DNA from: Bacteroidales bacterium
GTDB lineage: Bacteria > Bacteroidota > Bacteroidia > Bacteroidales > Muribaculaceae
Direction: 5' to 3'
DNA length: 11,197 nt
Assembly: GCA_019420545.1 (NCBI GenBank)
Contig: JAHZGZ010000145.1
Coordinates: 1-11,197 of the forward strand
Program-made: the position numbers and the translations under genes
The notes under the pieces: generated by a model
Seen by the model: the letters and a program-made list of their open reading frames with translations, nothing else
What the model was told of the DNA's origin: nothing
Database searches by the model: none
Shown: piece by piece, positions 7,774 to 11,197 of the stretch
How the letters are laid out: each line of letters starts with the position of its first letter
How positions within the stretch are numbered: the first letter of the stretch is position 1

Positions 7774-9117
7774 ATGATCAACAGGTATCCGGAACGCCAT
7801 ATGGCGATGCTGCTCATAATCATGACGGCGATTATATATAGTACGTGCGCGCACGCGGAGGTAAAACCGCTTGCCGACCAGCAGATCGACACCCTCGTGG
7901 AATCACATAAAATAGTGTATGTCGACGGACATCCGGCCAATGAGGCGACACAAGCTTATGTTGATTCCATCCGGCAACGCATCTCAGCCTTTTATTATGA
8001 TCAGTTCCGGCACTTCTCCGATCCGGCCGCGCCTTACTTCCTGTTTATGAGCAAGGACGCACAACTTGCCATGGGCATCGGGGGATGTGTACGCATGCGC
8101 GGATACTACGACTGGGGCGGTGCCATTCCCGCCTCGGGATTCGCGCCATATCTTATTCCGATGCATCCGTCACCTACCGACATGCGCCATCTGGGCACAA
8201 CACCGGCGGGATCGACACTGTTTTTCCGTGTGCTCGGGCGCAATAAGTCGCTCGGAGACTATCAGTTGTATATTGAAGCCAATTTCAACGGATATCAGGG
8301 ACGCGACTTCCATCTGAAAAAAGCTTACGCCGTAATAAATGACATCACAATAGGATATGCCAGCTCGACATTCAGCGATCCCGCAGCGCTTCCTCCCACA
8401 GTCGACGCACAAGGCCCCAACAACAAAATCACTCCTACATCGGTGCTTGTACGCTATATGCCTGCGTTCGGAGAACACTGGACTGCGGCACTGTCGGTAG
8501 AGACACCCGAACCGTCGCTGGCCGTCGACAATGAATCTACCGGGAAGGTGAGCGTATGGATGCCAGACTTCGCAGCCTTCGGACAGTATCAGTGGGCGCC
8601 AGGACAACATGTAAGGCTTGCAGGCATCCTACGCACGCTGTCGTATCGCGACCTTATCAATGAACGCAACCACAATCGCCTCGGCTGGGGCCTTATGCTC
8701 AGTTCTGTAGCACGTCCGGCCTATGCCGTCACCACTTATGCGTCATTCTGCTACGGTCACGGATACCAAAGCCTTGGAGGTGATCTCCTGATAGGTAGCT
8801 ACGACCTGGTAGGCGACCCTGATATTCCGGGTCGACTCTACGCGCCGGCATCGTTCGGATGGTGCCTGGGAGTGCAGTATAATTTCTGTCCCAACATTTT
8901 CATGTCGCTTTCCGCAAGCCAGACACGATATCTCCCCTCAAAAGCCGTAAGCCCCGACGAATACAAGTACGGGATATTCGGCGCCGTCAATATTTTTTGG
9001 AATCTTACACCGCGCATGCAGGTCGGTGCGGAATTCGACCTTGGTGAACGCCGTAATTTCAGCGGCGACCACCGCTGGGCACGCCGTTTCGGGGCAATGG
9101 CCCAATTCTCTTTCTGA
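7774..9117 (+). CDS. DcaP-like outer-membrane beta-barrel porin
   Basis: Starting at the ATG at 7774, this 447-residue protein has a Sec signal peptide: R4 and R8 in the n-region, core MAMLLIIMTAIIY, cleavage at about AHA-E (28/29). The frame stays open upstream to a GTG at 7675, but that start would bury the signal peptide behind 33 residues. Mature residues 29-80 look helical and precede the barrel. The segment PYFLFMSKDAQLAMGIGG (87-104), leading into a strand with CVRMRGYYDW, resembles the first strand of DcaP-type porins. Alternating aromatic and polar strands continue to the C-terminal AQFSF, with the terminal Phe that outer-membrane barrels carry. DcaP-family proteins form trimeric channels for small, often anionic solutes. 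The family call is from pattern, not from an alignment, and another porin family is the main alternative. The gene diverges from the DUF4886 gene and lies 160 bp before the GH109 gene. Confidence 0.7.
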   Translation: MINRYPERHMAMLLIIMTAIIYSTCAHAEVKPLADQQIDTLVESHKIVYVDGHPANEATQAYVDSIRQRISAFYYDQFRHFSDPAAPYFLFMSKDAQLAMGIGGCVRMRGYYDWGGAIPASGFAPYLIPMHPSPTDMRHLGTTPAGSTLFFRVLGRNKSLGDYQLYIEANFNGYQGRDFHLKKAYAVINDITIGYASSTFSDPAALPPTVDAQGPNNKITPTSVLVRYMPAFGEHWTAALSVETPEPSLAVDNESTGKVSVWMPDFAAFGQYQWAPGQHVRLAGILRTLSYRDLINERNHNRLGWGLMLSSVARPAYAVTTYASFCYGHGYQSLGGDLLIGSYDLVGDPDIPGRLYAPASFGWCLGVQYNFCPNIFMSLSASQTRYLPSKAVSPDEYKYGIFGAVNIFWNLTPRMQVGAEFDLGERRNFSGDHRWARRFGAMAQFSF

Positions 9118-9127
9118 CCCAGTTTAG

Positions 9128-9191
9128 CGAAAGCCAAACGAAAGCATCCCCTTACGCATTATATCTATATATTTTCGTTCCTTTTCGAAAA
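9128..9191. repeat. Clustered CGAAA motifs between porin and GH109 genes
   Basis: CGAAAGC occurs at 9128-9134 and 9139-9145 (11 bp apart). The inverse, TTTCG, occurs at 9173-9177 and 9183-9187 (10 bp apart), the last inside the palindrome TTTTCGAAAA (9182-9191). AACGAAA (9137-9143) can also pair with TTTCGTT (9173-9179) across a 29-base loop. The cluster begins 10 bp after the porin stop codon and ends 22 bp before the GH109 -33 element. It could be an operator array or a poor porin terminator; both readings are inference. Confidence 0.4.
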
Positions 9192-9213
9192 TGTGCAGTT
9201 TTTTTATCCGGGA

Positions 9214-9245
9214 TTTGTCGTTTAGGATGGCATTTCCTAATTTTG
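9214..9245 (+). promoter_or_regulatory. Bacteroides-type promoter for the GH109 gene
   Basis: TTTG (9214-9217), a 20-base spacer and TAATTTTG (9238-9245) match the Bacteroidetes housekeeping promoter consensus completely. Transcription would start near 9252, about 25 bases before the ATG at 9278. This also excludes an in-frame upstream ATG at 9191, which would lie ahead of the promoter. Confidence 0.85.
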
Positions 9246-9277
9246 CACACATACCTGAATACCAATCCACGAAAAAA

Positions 9278-10720
9278 ATGAAAAAACCAGTCACTCTCCT
9301 CGCAGCAGCACTGCTCGCTTTGTCGGCACCATTCCATGCAGCTGCCGGCAAGCTCGATTCGACGCAATCACGTAAGTTTTCTCCAATTGTCACCGAGGTT
9401 CCCGAGCGGCCTGCGGGACAGACCGACATGCTGGCATTTGCCGCGGCACCGATCGATACCGTGCGTGTAGGCTTCATCGGACTTGGCATGCGCGGTCCCG
9501 GCGCCGTGAAGCGTTTCACTCAGATACCCGGCACACGCATCGTGGCCCTGTGCGACCTCGAACCCGAGCGTGTCGACTCGGCACAGATGATACTGCGCCG
9601 TGCCGGGCTGCCCGATGCCGCCGCCTATTCCGGATCGGCCGACGCATGGAAACAGCTTTGCGAACGTCCCGATATCGATCTCGTGTACATCGTTACCGAC
9701 TGGCGCACCCACGCGATGATGGGTACCTATGCCATGGAGCATGGCAAGCATGTGGCGATCGAAGTGCCCGCTGCCATGAATCTCGACGAGATATGGCAGC
9801 TCATCGACACGTCGGAACGTACGCGACGCCACTGCATGCAGCTCGAAAACTGCGTGTACGACTTCTTTGAAATGAACACACTCAACATGGCCCGGCAGGG
9901 ACTCTTCGGCGAGGTGCTGCACGTAGAGGGGAGCTACATCCACGACCTCTCGGAATACTGGCCCTACTACCACAACGACTGGCGCATGAAGTACAACATC
10001 GACCACCGCGGAGATGTGTATCCCACCCATGGCGTAGGGCCCGCATGCCAGCTGCTCGACATACACCGCGGCGACCGCATGACCACCCTCGTTTCGATGG
10101 ATACAAAGGCCGTCAATGGCCCGGCATACATCGAGGCTGCTACAGGAGAGCGTCCCGACACATTCCTCAACGGCGACCACACGATGACAATGATACGCAC
10201 CGCCAACGGAAAGACGCTGCACATACAGCACGACGTGCTCACACCGCGCCCGTATTCGCGCATGTACCAGCTCACCGGCACAAAAGGGTTCGCCAACAAA
10301 TACCCCACCCAGGGCTACTCATTCGCACCGGAGCAACTCGCCGGAGGTGACACCGTGCCCGACCACGAGAATCTCAACGCCCACAAATTTGTATCGCCGG
10401 CACAGAAAAAAGCACTCGAAAAGAAATACACTCATCCCATCGTGCGCGAAGTCGGCGACAAAGCCCGCAAAGTAGGCGGCCACGGGGGTATGGACTACAT
10501 CATGGACTATCGTCTCGTATACTGCCTGCGCAACGGCCTTCCGCTCGACATGGATGTGTACGACCTGGCCGAATGGTGCTCGCTCATCCCCCTGTCGGAA
10601 ATATCCATCAACAATGGCTCCGCCCCCGTAGAAGTCCCCGACTTCACCCGCGGCGCATGGAACCGCATAAAGGGCTACCGCCACGCCGTGGCCGACCCCG
10701 CGAAAGACGTCATGAAGTAA
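9278..10720 (+). CDS. GH109-family NAD-dependent glycosidase (alpha-N-acetylgalactosaminidase type), Gfo/Idh/MocA fold
   Basis: This 480-residue secreted enzyme should cleave terminal alpha-linked GalNAc by the redox mechanism of family GH109, which uses bound NAD. Characterised members remove the blood-group A determinant. A Sec signal peptide spans residues 1 to about 23, with no lipobox cysteine. A Rossmann domain starts at VRVGFIGLGMRGPG (62-75), with GxGxxG at 68-73 and CDLEPERVD (92-100) at the end of the second strand. IEVPAAMNLDEIW (161-173) and CMQLENCVYDFFEMN (186-200) follow. The second domain carries HVEGSYIHDLSEYW (215-228), the hallmark RGDVYPTHGVGPACQLL (244-260) with Y248 and H251 at positions known to be catalytically important in the family, and IHRGDRMTTLVSMDTKA (262-278). 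Length is normal and the frame intact. The ATG at 9278 is chosen because it sits after the promoter and opens the signal peptide. The gene has its own promoter and ends facing a LacI-type gene. Substrate specificity within GH109 is inferred. Confidence 0.92.
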   Translation: MKKPVTLLAAALLALSAPFHAAAGKLDSTQSRKFSPIVTEVPERPAGQTDMLAFAAAPIDTVRVGFIGLGMRGPGAVKRFTQIPGTRIVALCDLEPERVDSAQMILRRAGLPDAAAYSGSADAWKQLCERPDIDLVYIVTDWRTHAMMGTYAMEHGKHVAIEVPAAMNLDEIWQLIDTSERTRRHCMQLENCVYDFFEMNTLNMARQGLFGEVLHVEGSYIHDLSEYWPYYHNDWRMKYNIDHRGDVYPTHGVGPACQLLDIHRGDRMTTLVSMDTKAVNGPAYIEAATGERPDTFLNGDHTMTMIRTANGKTLHIQHDVLTPRPYSRMYQLTGTKGFANKYPTQGYSFAPEQLAGGDTVPDHENLNAHKFVSPAQKKALEKKYTHPIVREVGDKARKVGGHGGMDYIMDYRLVYCLRNGLPLDMDVYDLAEWCSLIPLSEISINNGSAPVEVPDFTRGAWNRIKGYRHAVADPAKDVMK

Positions 10721-10744
10721 ACCGGGCCCTACTGCCGGTACGTT

Positions 10745-10794
10745 ATAATCATGACGCCGGGATATGAAGCTTCATATCCCGGCGTCATGATTAT
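10745..10794. terminator. Perfect 50-bp palindrome, probable bidirectional terminator
   Basis: Two 25-bp arms meet at the centre AAGCTT (10767-10772) with no mismatch and no spacer; the GC-rich part of each arm is GACGCCGGG and its complement. It lies 24 bp after the GH109 stop codon and 10 bp from the stop of the convergent LacI-type gene, the usual place for a shared terminator. The plus-strand side ends in ATTATTT; the minus-strand side ends in ATTAT and then AACG, so its U tract is poor. Confidence 0.8.
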
Positions 10795-10804
10795 TTAGGG
10801 ATCG

Positions 10805-11197
10805 TCAGAGCGACGAGGTTTCCTCGGCCGAAGTAGAGCCGCGCACTATCATCGACGAATGGAGAGTGACATTCTGCCGCGGCGCACTGGGGATATCGAT
10901 TTTTTCCAAGAGCAGACGCACGGCTATGCGGGCCATCTCTACGACATTCTGCTCTACTGCCGTAATCTGGGGATACACAAACGACGACAGCGACGTGCCC
11001 GACATGGTACATATCGCCACATCATGAGGTATCACGATATTGCGCTCCTGAAGCGTGCGCTTCGCCCCGAGTGCCTGCGTTTCAGTGAAGCAGTATATCG
11101 CGTCGAAATCAATCCCTCCGTCGAGCAAACGCTCCACGGCAAGCGCACCGTCCTCCACCGACATGCCGCCGGTGACAATCAGACGCCGGTCGACAGG
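10805..11197 (-). CDS. LacI-family transcriptional regulator, C-terminal part (5' end outside window)
   Basis: The visible 130 residues are the end of the periplasmic-binding-protein-like effector domain of a LacI/GalR-type repressor. The frame is open to the window edge, so the N-terminal helix-turn-helix and the start lie beyond 11197. Family signs in order, counted from the edge, are RRLIVTGG (4-11), DAIYCFTETQALGAKRTL (31-48), IVIPHDVAICTMSG (53-66), YPQITAVEQNVVEMARIAV (74-92) and the closing SSMIVRGSTS (115-124). An internal ATG at 11164 is not a true start, because family residues continue upstream of it. Such repressors bind a sugar or sugar derivative and control nearby catabolic genes. 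It converges with the GH109 gene, so its targets may include the plus-strand genes or lie outside the window. Confidence 0.9.
   Translation of the reverse strand, partial: PVDRRLIVTGGMSVEDGALAVERLLDGGIDFDAIYCFTETQALGAKRTLQERNIVIPHDVAICTMSGTSLSSFVYPQITAVEQNVVEMARIAVRLLLEKIDIPSAPRQNVTLHSSMIVRGSTSAEETSSL

Noticed and set aside
9191..9277. A longer N-terminus for GH109 starting at the ATG at 9191
   Set aside because: The extra stretch contains the consensus promoter and would place 29 residues before a good signal peptide.
9368..10231. A 287-codon open frame on the minus strand opposite the GH109 gene
   Set aside because: It lies wholly inside a clear GH109 gene, and its product is a Val/His/Cys-rich string with no recognisable domain, as expected for an antisense shadow in GC-rich coding DNA.

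Overview
The window reads as a polysaccharide-utilisation region from a gut-type Bacteroidales bacterium. The evidence is a tandem SusC/SusD pair, a BACON-domain surface lipoprotein, lipoproteins with acidic residues after the lipid-modified cysteine, near absence of Shine-Dalgarno sequences, and a textbook Bacteroides-type promoter (TTTG-N20-TAATTTTG). The moderate G+C and protein style would suit Muribaculaceae or a relative, but that placement is an inference.

Layout. The left half lies on the minus strand. Read in the direction of transcription it runs: a DUF4886 SGNH-like lipoprotein (7475 to 6018), a weak hairpin terminator, a short regulatory gap with a candidate promoter and a tandem 8-bp repeat, the SusC-type TonB-dependent transporter (5816 to 2673), the SusD-type glycan-binding lipoprotein (2630 to 1134), and a lipoprotein with three BACON-like modules that runs off the left edge (1097 to before position 1). 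SusC, SusD and the BACON gene are 42 and 36 bp apart and surely form one operon. A 298-bp divergent region then separates the DUF4886 gene from two plus-strand genes: a DcaP-like outer-membrane porin (7774-9117) and a secreted GH109-family, NAD-dependent glycosidase of the alpha-N-acetylgalactosaminidase type (9278-10720). At the right edge, the C-terminal part of a LacI-family regulator (minus strand, 10805 to beyond 11197) converges on the GH109 gene. A perfect 50-bp palindrome that probably terminates both lies between them.

How the parts may work together. SusD and the BACON protein would capture a glycan at the cell surface and SusC would import it. The DUF4886 protein may be an esterase or deacetylase-like accessory, which is unproven. 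The porin could pass small solutes, and the GH109 enzyme would remove terminal alpha-GalNAc in the periplasm or outside the cell. Together these suggest a host-glycan (mucin O-glycan or blood-group A type) substrate. The link between the minus-strand operon and the plus-strand genes rests only on proximity. No RNA genes, insertion sequences or CRISPR arrays were seen.

The most unusual points are an 8-G tract four bases before the DUF4886 start codon, with an overlapping upstream reading frame that a one-base contraction would fuse in frame; the perfect 50-bp palindrome; and helically spaced CGAAA motifs upstream of the GH109 promoter. Nothing visible amounts to a clearly new system.
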